This document shows positions 35,186 through 44,399 of a stretch of 64,000 nt of DNA, one piece after another. The position numbers and the translations under genes were made by a program. Source of the DNA: Leptolyngbya sp. FACHB-261. GTDB lineage: Bacteria; Cyanobacteriota; Cyanobacteriia; FACHB-261. Below the pieces are notes generated by a model. The model saw only the letters and a program-made list of their open reading frames with translations, searched no databases and was not told the origin of the DNA. The DNA is taken from contig NZ_JACJPL010000027.1 of the NCBI RefSeq assembly GCF_014696065.1, positions 248,001-312,000 on the forward strand. The letters are read 5' to 3'. Every line of letters begins with the position of its first letter. Positions within the stretch are counted from its first letter, which is position 1.

Positions 35186-36097
35186 ATGTTCAACGCAACT
35201 GAAATTCTGATCGATGGCTTTGTCCGCCAACTCAAGGAAGGCTATCAGCGCACCTACGGGAGCCGCAACTCCGACTACGAGGACATTATTGGCTGGGTCG
35301 GCAGTATGGCCCTGGAGAACATTGCCAACAGCGATGCGCTCTATCACAACGTCGAGCACACAATTTTAGTGACCCTAGTCGGGCAGGAATTGTTGCGTGG
35401 CAAGCATATCCGTGAAGGTGGGGTCTCCAGCGAAGATTGGCTGCATTTTATTATTTCGTTAGTTTGTCATGACATCGGTTATGTCAAGGGTGTTTGTCTG
35501 CACGACCTAGACGGTCAGTACGCAACCGGTCGGGATGGCAAGCTCATCGGCCTCCCCTTAGGTTCTTCAGACGCAGCCTTGACTCCTTACCACGTCGATC
35601 GCGGCAAGCTGTTTATCGATGAGCGTTTTGGCAAGCACTGGTTGATTGACGCTGAAGTTATCAAGAAAAATATTGAACTCACCCGTTTTCCAGTCCCCGA
35701 AGAGGCAGACCACCGGGACACCACCAACTATCCAGGTCTGGTCCGAGCCGCAGACCTGATTGGTCAGCTGAGCGACCCCCGTTACCTCAAGAAGATTAGC
35801 GCCCTGTTCTATGAGTTTGAGGAAACGGGCGTCAATCAGGCCTTGGGCTATCGCCATCCTGGGGACCTGCGCTACAACTACCCCACCTTCTACTGGAAAG
35901 GGGTTTTCCCCTACATCAAACCGGCGTTGCACTATCTCTCCCTGACCCAACAGGGCAAGCAAATTACCGCCAACCTTTATTCCAACGTGTTCATGGTCGA
36001 GCATGAGCAACAGCAGCGAGAACAAGAACAGGCCATGAAACAGGCCCAAAACCAACAAGAAGAACAGCAATTGCTGGCTGAGGCGGTCACTCACTAG
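35186..36097 (+). CDS. HD-domain phosphohydrolase (cyclic-nucleotide-phosphodiesterase-like)
   Basis: 303 residues with a metal-binding HD domain. YHNVEHTILVTLVGQELL has the HNxxH arrangement and SLVCHDIGYVKG the HD pair, an order like class I cyclic nucleotide phosphodiesterases; a later Asp (VRAADLIGQLSDP) fits the last metal ligand. Substrate (cyclic nucleotide or other phosphate ester) is not determined. The last 35 residues are an extreme Gln/Glu tail (QQREQEQAMKQAQNQQEEQQ). TAGGAG at 35171-35176 serves the ATG at 35186; a GTG two codons upstream is too close to it. Confidence 0.87.
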   Translation: MFNATEILIDGFVRQLKEGYQRTYGSRNSDYEDIIGWVGSMALENIANSDALYHNVEHTILVTLVGQELLRGKHIREGGVSSEDWLHFIISLVCHDIGYVKGVCLHDLDGQYATGRDGKLIGLPLGSSDAALTPYHVDRGKLFIDERFGKHWLIDAEVIKKNIELTRFPVPEEADHRDTTNYPGLVRAADLIGQLSDPRYLKKISALFYEFEETGVNQALGYRHPGDLRYNYPTFYWKGVFPYIKPALHYLSLTQQGKQITANLYSNVFMVEHEQQQREQEQAMKQAQNQQEEQQLLAEAVTH

Positions 36098-36169
36098 TCC
36101 CGATCTAGCGCTTGTATGCTGGATAGACGTGCCCTACCTAGTGGGGATTGAGCTGTTTAGTAGGTCATC

Positions 36170-37816
36170 ATGCGTCAAGCTTGCCTAATCTCAACGGGCT
36201 CTGCCCGTGCGAGAAGTTTGTTCTGCGCTTTTGTTGTGCTCTTGGGGCTGTTGCTAGCGGATCCTGTCTGGGCACGAGAGGCCGCGCCAGCGCCACCCAA
36301 CAGTCGTGAGCCATTCTCGATTCAGCCCTATGTCGAGGCAGTAACGCGCCGGATCACTGAGTTCAAGCTCAGCAACGGCATGACTTTTATCGTCATGGAG
36401 CGCCACGAAGCCCCTACGGTGTGGTTTCAAACCTATGTCAATGTGGGTGGCGCTAATGAGGTGCCCGGACAAACCGGCATCGCTCACTTCTTTGAGCATT
36501 TGGCTTTTAAGGGAACCAGCCGCATTGGCACCACAAATGCAGCCCGTGAGAAGGCAGTCTTCAGCCAGATGGATCAGCTTGATGAGCAGTTGCGGCAAGC
36601 CCGAACCAAGGGCGATCAAGCCCAAATCGCTCGTCTCCAGCCTCAGTTTGAGAAGCTCAAGACCGAGGCTGCATCCTTAGTCAAGCGGGGTGAACTCGAT
36701 GAAATTATCAGTCGCCAAGGCGGGGTGAACATCAACGCTTTCACCTCCAAGGACGCGACCCAGTACGTCTACAATTTCCCAGCCAACAAGCTTGAACTCT
36801 GGATGTCACTGGAGTCAGAACGCTTCCTGGACCCCGTGTTCCGAGAATTTTACGAAGAACGGGATGTGATTCAAGAGGAGCGGCGACGGGGCTTCGACAA
36901 TAGCCCCACTGGGCAACTATTCGCCCGATTGCTTAAGGAAGCTTACAAAGTTCACCCCTATCAGTACACCACCATTGGTTCTCAGGAGACGATCCAGAGC
37001 TTGACCAGGCCGATGGTGCAGAAGTTCTACCGCGATTATTACGTGCCCCACAACATGACGATTGCGATTGTGGGTGATGTGGATCCCAAACGGGTGAAAG
37101 AGCTGGCCCAAGCTTATTTTGGGCGTTTTCGTGATCGTCCCAGTTTGCCTGATCCCACAGTGGTGGAACCGGCTCAGAGCCAACAGCGCCGCTTCACGCT
37201 GACCTTGCCCTCCCAGCCCTGGACGGTTGCGGCCTATCACCGCCCCGCCTTCAATCAACCAGACAATGCGGTCTACGAGATTATCAGCAGTATCCTCAGT
37301 GATGGTCGTACATCCCGTTTCTACCGTTCTCTGGTGCAGCAGCAGCAAATTGCCCTGACTGCCGAGGGCTTCAATGGCTATCCAGGTGACAAATTTCCAA
37401 CTTTGATTGTCTTTTACGCACTGCCTGCGGCTGGCCACAAGGTTGAAGAGGTCGAAACAGCCATGCAAGTGGAGATTGACCGCTTAATCAATCAGCCTGT
37501 CAGTGCGGCGGAGCTAGCACGGGTACAAACCCAGGCACGGGCAGGTCTTTTAGGCACATTGCGCTCCAATCAAGGCATGGCTGGGGCTCTGCTGGAATAC
37601 CAAGTCAAAACTGGCGACTGGCGCAATCTGTTCAAACAGGTTGAAGCTTACGCAGCCGTTACGCCCGCAGATATTCAGCGAGTTGCCCGTGCAACCTTTC
37701 GGCCAGAGAACCAAACGATTGGTCGTCTGATCCCTGCGGCAACTCCCGCAACCCCTGATCCAACGTCAGGTCCAACTTCACAAGCTACGTCCCAAGCCGT
37801 GGGAGCCCACTCATGA
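36170..37816 (+). CDS. M16-family zinc peptidase, catalytic member
   Basis: 548 residues with a signal peptide (about 15-36, ending DPVWA). The inverted zinc motif HFFEH lies in TGIAHFFEHLAFKGTSRIG, and the distal ligand Glu in EERDVIQEERRRG, so this is an active-type M16B (processing-peptidase-like) enzyme. An unusual charged helical insertion of about 70 residues (MDQLDEQLRQARTKGDQAQI and onward) separates the HxxEH helix from the GGVNINAFTSKDATQYVY strand. It overlaps the next, non-catalytic M16 gene by four bases (ATGA), so the two products are expected to pair. Location: periplasm. Confidence 0.93.
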   Translation: MRQACLISTGSARARSLFCAFVVLLGLLLADPVWAREAAPAPPNSREPFSIQPYVEAVTRRITEFKLSNGMTFIVMERHEAPTVWFQTYVNVGGANEVPGQTGIAHFFEHLAFKGTSRIGTTNAAREKAVFSQMDQLDEQLRQARTKGDQAQIARLQPQFEKLKTEAASLVKRGELDEIISRQGGVNINAFTSKDATQYVYNFPANKLELWMSLESERFLDPVFREFYEERDVIQEERRRGFDNSPTGQLFARLLKEAYKVHPYQYTTIGSQETIQSLTRPMVQKFYRDYYVPHNMTIAIVGDVDPKRVKELAQAYFGRFRDRPSLPDPTVVEPAQSQQRRFTLTLPSQPWTVAAYHRPAFNQPDNAVYEIISSILSDGRTSRFYRSLVQQQQIALTAEGFNGYPGDKFPTLIVFYALPAAGHKVEEVETAMQVEIDRLINQPVSAAELARVQTQARAGLLGTLRSNQGMAGALLEYQVKTGDWRNLFKQVEAYAAVTPADIQRVARATFRPENQTIGRLIPAATPATPDPTSGPTSQATSQAVGAHS

Positions 37817-39312
37817 TCCAAAATCTCATTCGACGCTGGCTCAGCTTCCTGGCCATGGCGGTAGCTTCCTTGGCTCTGTTGCTGTACCTGCCTGCTCACG
37901 CCATCGCCGCACCTCGTCACTACACTGACCTAACCTACCCGCCTCTGCCCGCGCTCCAGGTGCCTGAGCCGACGCGACTGACTTTAGACAACGGCTTGGT
38001 CATTTACCTGCTCGAAGACCACGAACTGCCATTCGTCAACGGCTCAGCCATGGTGCGTACTGGTAGCCGCTTTGAACCAGCTGACCAAGTAGGTCTCGCC
38101 TCGCTGGTCGGCAGTGTCATGCGTACAGGTGGCACCCAGAAACATAGTGGCGATGAGCTGAATATGTTGTTGGAGGACCGAGCTGCCTCTATCGAAACCG
38201 GTATCGATGCCGTCTCGGCAGGCGCTAGTTTTAACAGCCTGACTGAAGATGCTGATTTAGTCCTCGATCTCTTCGCGGAGGTTCTGCGCCAGCCCCTATT
38301 TGCGCAGGACAAGTTAGATCTAGCTAAGCAGCAATACCGCAGTAGCATTGCCCGTCGCAATGACGATCCGGATGATGTTGTACGTCGAGAATTTCAGAAG
38401 TTACTCTACAGCCCAACCAGTCCCTACGCTCGCACAGTTGAATATCGCAATCTGGACAACATTCAGCGCGAAGATTTGATTCGCTTCAAGCAGCGCTGGT
38501 TTCATCCCAACAACATGCTGCTGGGGGTGATTGGTGACTTCAAGACCGACGAGATGGCAGCAAAATTGCGCCAATTATTTGCTGATTGGCCGGCTCAACC
38601 GGGCCTTCAGGTTCCCCCCTTGCCTGAGGTGAATGGCAAAAATGCCAAGGGCGTGTTTTTCATTGAGCAACCCCAACTCACTCAGAGCTATGTGCATCTG
38701 GGGCACATTGGTGGCTTGCGTCGCGATCCCGATTATTTTCCACTCACGGTCCTCAATGAGTTGCTCAATGGCTTGAGTGGTCGGATGGTGAAGAATATCC
38801 GCACACGCCAGGGTCTTGCTTACTCGGTTTACGGTTACTGGTCTGCCAACTTTGACTACCCAGGCATCTTCATTGCTGGCGGTGAAACCCGGTCCGACGC
38901 GACGGTGCAGATGATCCGTTCAGTCATTGAAGAAATTGAACGGGTTCAGCGTGAACCCGTCACAGCGCAAGAACTGCAACTCGCGAAAGACTCGGTTCTC
39001 AGTTCCTTTGTCTTCAACTTTGAGGATCGTTCACAAACCCTGTCGCGCTTGATGCGCTACGAGTATTTTGGCTATCCCAAAGACTTTATCTTTCAGTACC
39101 AACGCGGCGTGCAGGCAACCACGGTTGCCGATATTCAGCGAGTCGCGAAAGCACACCTCAAACCTGACCAGCTCACTATCCTAGTGGCAGGTAACTCTAA
39201 GGCGATTCGTCCGTCACTGAGTACCTTGAAGCCCACAGAAACTGTTCAGGCAGTTGACATCACGATTCCTGGTACCGCTGCCGCTCAGCCCACTGCCGGT
39301 AGTCGTTCCTAG
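37813..39312 (+). CDS. M16-family peptidase, non-catalytic partner
   Basis: 499 residues with a signal peptide (about 10-32, ending AIAAP). The M16 fold is clear (TLDNGLVIYLLEDHELP, RTGSRFEPADQVGLASLVGS, RMVKNIRTRQGLAYSVYGYW), but where active members carry HxxEH it reads GLASLVGSVMRTGGT, so it lacks zinc ligands. It retains the Arg/Tyr region (RTRQGLAYSVYG) used for substrate binding. This is the usual arrangement in two-gene bacterial M16B systems: a catalytic subunit plus an inactive partner. Start ATG lies in the stop of the upstream gene. Confidence 0.93.
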   Translation: MIQNLIRRWLSFLAMAVASLALLLYLPAHAIAAPRHYTDLTYPPLPALQVPEPTRLTLDNGLVIYLLEDHELPFVNGSAMVRTGSRFEPADQVGLASLVGSVMRTGGTQKHSGDELNMLLEDRAASIETGIDAVSAGASFNSLTEDADLVLDLFAEVLRQPLFAQDKLDLAKQQYRSSIARRNDDPDDVVRREFQKLLYSPTSPYARTVEYRNLDNIQREDLIRFKQRWFHPNNMLLGVIGDFKTDEMAAKLRQLFADWPAQPGLQVPPLPEVNGKNAKGVFFIEQPQLTQSYVHLGHIGGLRRDPDYFPLTVLNELLNGLSGRMVKNIRTRQGLAYSVYGYWSANFDYPGIFIAGGETRSDATVQMIRSVIEEIERVQREPVTAQELQLAKDSVLSSFVFNFEDRSQTLSRLMRYEYFGYPKDFIFQYQRGVQATTVADIQRVAKAHLKPDQLTILVAGNSKAIRPSLSTLKPTETVQAVDITIPGTAAAQPTAGSRS

Positions 39313-39323
39313 CGTTGCTTCTG

Positions 39324-39353
39324 GGGTTGCATAGACTTAGCGATATGCAACCC
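39324..39353 (+). terminator. hairpin after the M16 gene pair
   Basis: GGGTTGCAT (39324-39332) pairs perfectly with ATGCAACCC (39345-39353), starting 12 bases after the stop. No T tract follows. Confidence 0.45.
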
Positions 39354-39397
39354 TGGGAGTCGGCTGATGATTCAGGTGATGCTTCTACCCCTCATTT

Positions 39398-40600
39398 ATG
39401 AACCAACCCAGTCATGGTTACAGAGTGCGCTGGCTTGGCGTAGCGATTTCCTTTTATGCCTTCATTGCCATCGGTGTGGCTGAGGGCGGATTAGGCGTAT
39501 TGCTGCCTTCAATCTTGACGACGTATCAGCTGACCCCGGCCACGATTACCCTGCTGTTCCTTAGTCAGGTCATTGGCTATCTGGTGGCTGCGCTCAGCAG
39601 CAGTTTGCTCAGCAGCCAGTTAGGCTTAGCTCGCCTATTGCTGTTAGCAGCGACCCTATTGGCAGGCTGCTTGGGAATTTATGCTGTGGTAGCTAGTTGG
39701 CCCCTGATGGTGGCGACTGGAGTGCTCTTCGGCCTGGGCATTGGCTGGATCGATGCAGGTATCAACACCTATCTTGCAAATGACCAGCGCAACGCCGATC
39801 TGATGGGTATCCTGCATGCCTTCTATGGGCTTGGGGCCTTGTTGGGTCCAGCCATTGCCACAACGTTGCTGGCCTTGGCCTTGAACTGGCGACAGGTTTA
39901 CCTGGTATTTGCGGTAATGGTTGGGATACTGGTGCTGGCTCTGCTTTGGGCGGTGGTGACTCAAGATCGGTCGCTAACAACCAAACTAGATACTGCTGCT
40001 CCCAGTGCTAGGGCTAGTCTGCGTCTCGCGCTCAAAATGCCAGTCATCCTGGCAGCCAGCCTGTTTCTAATGGTTTATGTCGGTCTGGAAAGCTCTCTGG
40101 GTAATTGGGCCTACAGTGTTCAAACGATCAGTCGGGGCACCCCAGAACTCGTCGCAGGCTACAGCGTCAGTGCTTACTGGTTCGGGCTTAGTCTGGGGCG
40201 TTTACTGACCGGGCGAGTAGTGGCCCTAGTCGGTGCCGTCAAAAGCATCAGCGGCTCACTCGCTCTATTAACGGTTGGGTTGCTGGCTTGGTGGCTGCTG
40301 CCAGGGCAACTATTGAGCCTGCCTCTGTTGGGCTTGGCCCTAGCCACCATCTTTCCCACCACTATTTGGTTGATGCCACAACGGCTACCCGCGCATCTAG
40401 TTCCAGGCGCGATTAGCTTAATGACTGGTCTAGCTGGTTTTGGCGCAGCAGTGATTCCAACAGCCGTGGGTTGGCTCGCCGACCGAGTGGGTCTAGAGAG
40501 CATTCCAGTAATGATGCTGCCACTGGTTGTTCTGATGATTGGCTTGCATTACTGGTTGTCACAAATCCCTGCCTCTAGTGCGGCTCCCCCTGCCTCTTAA
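39398..40600 (+). CDS. MFS transporter
   Basis: 400 residues with about twelve hydrophobic helices, two six-helix halves and a short central loop (TQDRSLTTKLDTAAPSA). The first half carries IGVAEGGLGVLLPSIL and the FGLGIGWIDAGINTYLA helix, like the FucP/NarK-neighbour branch of sugar-type MFS permeases found in cyanobacteria. The substrate is not evident. No neighbouring gene suggests one. Confidence 0.88.
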   Translation: MNQPSHGYRVRWLGVAISFYAFIAIGVAEGGLGVLLPSILTTYQLTPATITLLFLSQVIGYLVAALSSSLLSSQLGLARLLLLAATLLAGCLGIYAVVASWPLMVATGVLFGLGIGWIDAGINTYLANDQRNADLMGILHAFYGLGALLGPAIATTLLALALNWRQVYLVFAVMVGILVLALLWAVVTQDRSLTTKLDTAAPSARASLRLALKMPVILAASLFLMVYVGLESSLGNWAYSVQTISRGTPELVAGYSVSAYWFGLSLGRLLTGRVVALVGAVKSISGSLALLTVGLLAWWLLPGQLLSLPLLGLALATIFPTTIWLMPQRLPAHLVPGAISLMTGLAGFGAAVIPTAVGWLADRVGLESIPVMMLPLVVLMIGLHYWLSQIPASSAAPPAS

Positions 40601-40786
40601 GCGCAAAGGCTTTCTGGTAGGCTTTCTACCAATTCTTAAGCGACGAATACATCTAGCTCAGTCTCCAGCTAGACAGCCGAATCTTCCTGTTCGGCTAAAG
40701 TTAGGTATCGAAAAGATTCGGTAACAATAGATACAGAAATAAAATCAATAACCTTTCAATTTCTCAGCTTCTGGAGATAACCTCAA

Positions 40787-41086
40787 ATGCACCTATCTTT
40801 TCGTCGAGCCAGCCACGGTTACATCCTCTCGATTGTTGGCCTCCTACCTGAAGCCATCCGAGGCCGGTACCGTGGGCAGCCTTTTGAGCTGCCCAGAGCA
40901 GAGATTCAACGCGGACCAGAAACCATCCGGGGAATGTATCGGGGGCAAGCCTTTGAGCAACCGAAGTTGGTGGCCAAGGTCAGACCAAGTCGGCGGCGAG
41001 TCGAATTGTGCTATCGCGGCTCGGCCTATTTGGGCGGTCCAGATAGAACGGAGCGAGCAGTCAAGGCGCAGAAATCAGCTCCTTGA
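40787..41086 (+). CDS. DUF4278 protein
   Basis: 99 residues, basic, with three copies of the short (I/L)xxxYRGxxF/Y motif that defines DUF4278: IRGRYRGQPFELP, IRGMYRGQAFEQP and LCYRGSAYLGG, with a phasing of about 23-35 residues. The family is cyanobacterial and multi-copy; its function is unknown, and some members respond to stress. No signal peptide. It converges with the transglycosylase-like gene, whose stop is about 30 bases away. Confidence 0.82.
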   Translation: MHLSFRRASHGYILSIVGLLPEAIRGRYRGQPFELPRAEIQRGPETIRGMYRGQAFEQPKLVAKVRPSRRRVELCYRGSAYLGGPDRTERAVKAQKSAP

Positions 41087-41117
41087 CCCTAAGCTTTAAG
41101 TCGCTTAACTAGCTCAT

Positions 41118-41657
41118 TTAAAGCGATTCGCATTGCTCAATTTGCTCAGCCTTGCTAGCAACTTCGAGAGAATATTCAGCGATTGAAGGATAGAGTTGCC
41201 CGTTGAAAACTTGCGGCTCGGTATCACCCCACAAACTACCTTCACCGCTGTACCACTTAGCTGCTACAAAGCGTTTAGCCTCCCAAGAGTCTCCTGTCTG
41301 TCCCAAAGCTTCGTAGTAATACTGGCTTAGCTTATAAGCAGCGATTTGATCCTGGATGTCTGGGTTTTCTAGAAATTCATCGGTCGAGACAACTTCACCG
41401 AGGACTTCTTGGGACCAGCTAATGACATTCTCAGGTAAAACTTGCCAGCGCCCTAAAGCGCCAGACTCAGGGTTCACAGCCTGGTAATCGTCGCCACTTT
41501 CCTGCTCTGAGATTGCAGCGGTAATGGCAGCGATTTCTTGTTCTGGCTCCAGGTTTTGAGAGCAGGCTAGGCTGGGTGTAGCAGACAGAGTCCACCCTAG
41601 GCTTAACGTGCCTAAACTGCTACATCTCAACCAATTTTTGATGCTTCGGTTCAGCAT
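41118..41657 (-). CDS. secreted transglycosylase-like protein
   Basis: 179 residues with a signal peptide (about 10-31, ATPSLACSQ). AITAAISEQESGDDYQAVNP followed by GALGRWQVLPENV is the SLT/lysozyme-like opening: the Glu in SEQESGDD is the candidate catalytic acid, and the Gly-Arg-x-Gln strand follows as in lytic transglycosylases. YYYEALGQTGDSWEAKRFVAAKWYSGEG matches the later helix with the conserved Y-x-G. It is short, and the C terminus after YSGEG is unusual (WGDTEPQVFNGQLYPSIAEY). Peptidoglycan cutting is likely but not proven. Confidence 0.78.
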   Translation of the reverse strand: MLNRSIKNWLRCSSLGTLSLGWTLSATPSLACSQNLEPEQEIAAITAAISEQESGDDYQAVNPESGALGRWQVLPENVISWSQEVLGEVVSTDEFLENPDIQDQIAAYKLSQYYYEALGQTGDSWEAKRFVAAKWYSGEGSLWGDTEPQVFNGQLYPSIAEYSLEVASKAEQIEQCESL

Positions 41658-41742
41658 AAATAAATCTCCAGCAATGAGCCATGTTGCATTTCTGCTTTGC
41701 TGATCATGGCTAGAGATTTTGCAGACCGGAATAGAGGCTTCC

Positions 41743-41760
41743 CCCCTTATGCTGAAGGGG
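41743..41760 (-). terminator. small hairpin between the M48 and transglycosylase-like genes
   Basis: CCCCTT (41743-41748) and AAGGGG (41755-41760) form a 6-bp stem with a 6-base loop upstream of the transglycosylase-like gene and immediately after the stop codon region of the M48 gene. There is no T tract, so confidence is low. Confidence 0.3.
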
Positions 41761-41762
41761 TC

Positions 41763-42617
41763 TTAACCCCGACCCGGGAGTCGGGAGCCAACGATTTGAC
41801 TAAAGCGCTCTCGCCCCAACTCTAGATTTTGAGGAACGCCATTAGGATAGTTCTCTGCAATCAAAGCTTGCAGACGTTCAATGCGATTGCTAGGGCTAGG
41901 GTGAGAGCTGAAAAACTCCGATTGCCTACCCCCTCCTGCGGCGCCCAATACACGCATCAGCTCCACAATTGCTTGAGGGTTATAACCCGCCTCGGTCATA
42001 AAGCGAAAACCCAAGCGGTCACTTTCGAGTTCGTCATCCCTGCCGTATCTCAAGCTGACTAGCTGATTGACTGCTACTGCCAAGACTGCCGCTTGTTGTC
42101 CACGCCCCTGTTCATCCGTGGTCGCCACGCCCACTGCGGTGACTAACGCTGAGCCAAGCTGTTGCTTAGCCAAATGTTCGGCTCCATGCCGTGCTATTAC
42201 ATGTCCAGCTTCATGCCCGAGCACAGCTGCTAGCTGCGCTTCCGAAGACAGTAACCGAAGCAAACCAGCCGTTACAAATACCTGACCGCCTGGTAATGCA
42301 AATGCATTCACTGTTTGCGGATCTCGCAGTAAGTGAAACTCGAAAGGATAGGGAGACTGAGCCACAACAGACTGCTGCACAACTCGCCCCCCAACCTGGT
42401 CAACATATTGCTGCAAGCCTGAGTCAGGATAGAGGCCACCATGCTGAGCTGCCATCTCTGAACGAGCTTGCAAACCTAGCGAAACTTCCTGACGAGCCGT
42501 CAGTTGTACCCGTTGGGTCTCGCCAGTAATCGGATTCTCGACAGTGGTAGTGCAGTAGCTCAGCAGACCAAACAGCCCGACCATGAGCCCAATCGCCAGA
42601 CGAATCAAGCATCCCAC
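41763..42617 (-). CDS. M48-family metalloprotease (BepA/LoiP-like)
   Basis: 284 residues. An N-terminal hydrophobic helix (about 3-22) leads to an M48 domain: zinc motif GHEAGHVIARHGAEH (HExxH), third ligand in DDELESDRLGFRF, and the conserved NAFALPGGQVFVTAGLL strand ahead of it. The C-terminal SSHPSPSNRIERL is the family's late His motif. Relatives act in outer-membrane protein quality control in the periplasm. A Cys near the end of the hydrophobic stretch (LLSYCTTT) could be a lipidation site but is not a textbook lipobox. Confidence 0.93.
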   Translation of the reverse strand: MGCLIRLAIGLMVGLFGLLSYCTTTVENPITGETQRVQLTARQEVSLGLQARSEMAAQHGGLYPDSGLQQYVDQVGGRVVQQSVVAQSPYPFEFHLLRDPQTVNAFALPGGQVFVTAGLLRLLSSEAQLAAVLGHEAGHVIARHGAEHLAKQQLGSALVTAVGVATTDEQGRGQQAAVLAVAVNQLVSLRYGRDDELESDRLGFRFMTEAGYNPQAIVELMRVLGAAGGGRQSEFFSSHPSPSNRIERLQALIAENYPNGVPQNLELGRERFSQIVGSRLPGRG

Positions 42618-42773
42618 TGTTGTTCTCCTACCCGACCAGTTGAGTAACTGTTGGGCAACTTGTTGAGTTTATCTTTGTACCCGGCCCAGTACGCAGATCT
42701 TACCTACAGGCGGAGCTTTAGTCTGTTTTTTGCCAGGAGCTTTTTTGTTTGAAGGGCCTTCAGTAGAGAGCGA

Positions 42774-43478
42774 CTACGAGCCTTGAGCTTCAGCCTTAGC
42801 AGGCAGAGGGTCAGGTGTCACCAGTGTTGGTATGAGCGGCGGACGCAGCGCTAGATAAGCAGCCGATCCCAACAGGGGAACCAAGGCAACTCCCCAAAAC
42901 ACTAGCGGGTTGCTCAAGCCACGGCGAGCCATATCGTCACCCAGCAGAGCAGGGAACAGCACACAGAGTAAGCAAAAATCGAGACTCATGACGTGGATGA
43001 AACGGCTGGTTTGCCACTGTTGGGCAAAGTCCTGCCAGTCGCCATTGCTAAGACCATAAACGAGCAAGACTACGGCTCCAAGGCCCAGAAGCACGCCTGT
43101 CCAGCGGGAATCTTGTATTTTCAGCCAAAGACCTTTGGCTCCGTGAAACTCACCGTTGGGCTTGCGTAATGCCAGATAGGGCAAAAGCGCAAAAGCACCA
43201 ACTGCCAGCATCGCCCCTGCAAATGGCCAAGCCGGTGGCTTCTGCATTCTGCCGTCAATAAAGAGTAGACAGCCGTAGATTAAGGGCCAAACGCCCATCA
43301 GGTTAAAAAGGGCCACCACTAATGGGTTGATGCCACCTACCTGCCCTGTTGAGAGCCTTTGGATTAGGTCCAAGGTATCGGGTTGATCCGGGGGCGCTCC
43401 TAAAAAAGCGTAGGCAACAAAACCTATCCAAAGCAGCCCAAAGCCTAGCTGTCTGGTCATCTCTTTCGTCATCTGCAC
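42774..43478 (-). CDS. multi-TM cyanobacterial membrane protein, unknown function
   Basis: 234 residues with five or six hydrophobic helices (about 10-27, 50-72, 83-100, 128-146, 160-178 and 190-208). TRQLGFGLLWIGFVAYAFLGAP opens it; FIHVMSLDFCLLCVLFPALL followed by DDMARRG is a block conserved, from memory, in cyanobacterial and chloroplast relatives. No catalytic motif. The second or third residue Met gives an alternative start at 43472. No function is offered. Confidence 0.75.
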   Translation of the reverse strand: MQMTKEMTRQLGFGLLWIGFVAYAFLGAPPDQPDTLDLIQRLSTGQVGGINPLVVALFNLMGVWPLIYGCLLFIDGRMQKPPAWPFAGAMLAVGAFALLPYLALRKPNGEFHGAKGLWLKIQDSRWTGVLLGLGAVVLLVYGLSNGDWQDFAQQWQTSRFIHVMSLDFCLLCVLFPALLGDDMARRGLSNPLVFWGVALVPLLGSAAYLALRPPLIPTLVTPDPLPAKAEAQGS

Positions 43479-43969
43479 TTAACTCCCCTGACTTCTACAG
43501 TTTTTCCTGTCTCTATTCCTTTACAAAGGGTTACATCTAAGGGCAGAGCCTGCTTCCCGCTAATGGCTTGTCTTTCAGCCTTTGGATAGCGCTGCCGTTG
43601 CCCCCCACTCGCTACTTTTTTGTATAGAATTGTAAACGAGAGTTTGGTCGTGGTCATTGGTGGTGCTGGAAGCTGCGTTTAAAGTTCAAGACCGACAACT
43701 AAACCGCTTTTTGTTTTTTTCGTGAAACCCCAGCATGAAGCCTGAGACTCCAACCTCTGTGATGGGTAGCTTAAGGGATGTCCATCAAAAGGTTTGACCG
43801 AAACTCAGCGGATTTCCCTTACATCCAAGCGAAAGACGATGGTGGAGATTTATCTTTGCTGGGTTTCTAGCTGACGGCTAGGTGTTCTGAAGGCAGACTC
43901 TGAGCGGTTCGACTAACTCCGTTTCTCATCCCCTTTCCTAACCCTCTGTTCCTGTCAATACCAACCTGT
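43479..43969. other. intergenic, no convincing gene
   Basis: Nearly 500 bases between a divergent gene pair. A 30-codon frame exists at 43778-43870 (MSIKRFDRNSADFPY...) without ribosome site or family; I do not call it. Both flanking promoters should be here. Confidence 0.5.
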
Positions 43970-44275
43970 ATGTCAATTATTTTCTGGGCTTCCCATTCCT
44001 GCGCTCGTCACTCCCGTACCGACTGGCTACAGCCGCTACGCAACTGGTTAGACAACCTGGAGATTCAAGATAGCCGTGTAGCTCATTTTGTCTGCAAAGC
44101 GATCCCGCCCCAATGTCCCTTCGAGCGGGATGTAGTTCTCTTTGGCCGCAAGCTGTTTCACATCCCAGCGTTGTGCCAAATCAACCCAATCTACGAGCAG
44201 TTGGTAAGCTTACGCTTCCGCTCCCTGTGCTATCTGGCCGATGAGTGCGGCGAAGACCTCTCGCAATACTGCTAG
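43970..44275 (+). CDS. Mo-dependent nitrogenase C-terminal-domain protein
   Basis: 101 residues matching PF06967, a small cyanobacterial domain named after its occurrence near nitrogenase genes. LQPLRNWLDNLEIQDSRVAH, then CKAIPPQCPFERDV and FHIPALCQINPIYEQLVSLR form its four-helix pattern with several conserved Cys. It is not a nitrogenase subunit, and no nif genes lie in the window, so it says nothing on nitrogen fixation in this organism. Function unknown. ATG at 43970 with a weak ribosome site. Confidence 0.85.
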   Translation: MSIIFWASHSCARHSRTDWLQPLRNWLDNLEIQDSRVAHFVCKAIPPQCPFERDVVLFGRKLFHIPALCQINPIYEQLVSLRFRSLCYLADECGEDLSQYC

Positions 44276-44399
44276 GCTCTGCAGCCATTGCCTGATTTGC
44301 ACTGCCTGATTTGAAGAGACTTTGCAAAGACATAAATGCACAACGAAGCTGCAACAGAGCTTCAAGTAGAAATCTACAAACCAGCTCCACCGGCTGGAA

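Noticed and set aside
43778-43870. 30-codon frame upstream of the nitrogenase-domain gene
   Set aside because: No ribosome site, family or composition signal to raise it above chance.
43970-44275. Evidence for nitrogen fixation
   Set aside because: The Mo-dependent-nitrogenase C-terminal domain occurs widely without nif genes; none is seen here.
44289-44313. Direct repeat TGCCTGATTTG in the gap after the nitrogenase-domain gene
   Set aside because: Only two copies of 11 bases; no feature can be based on it.
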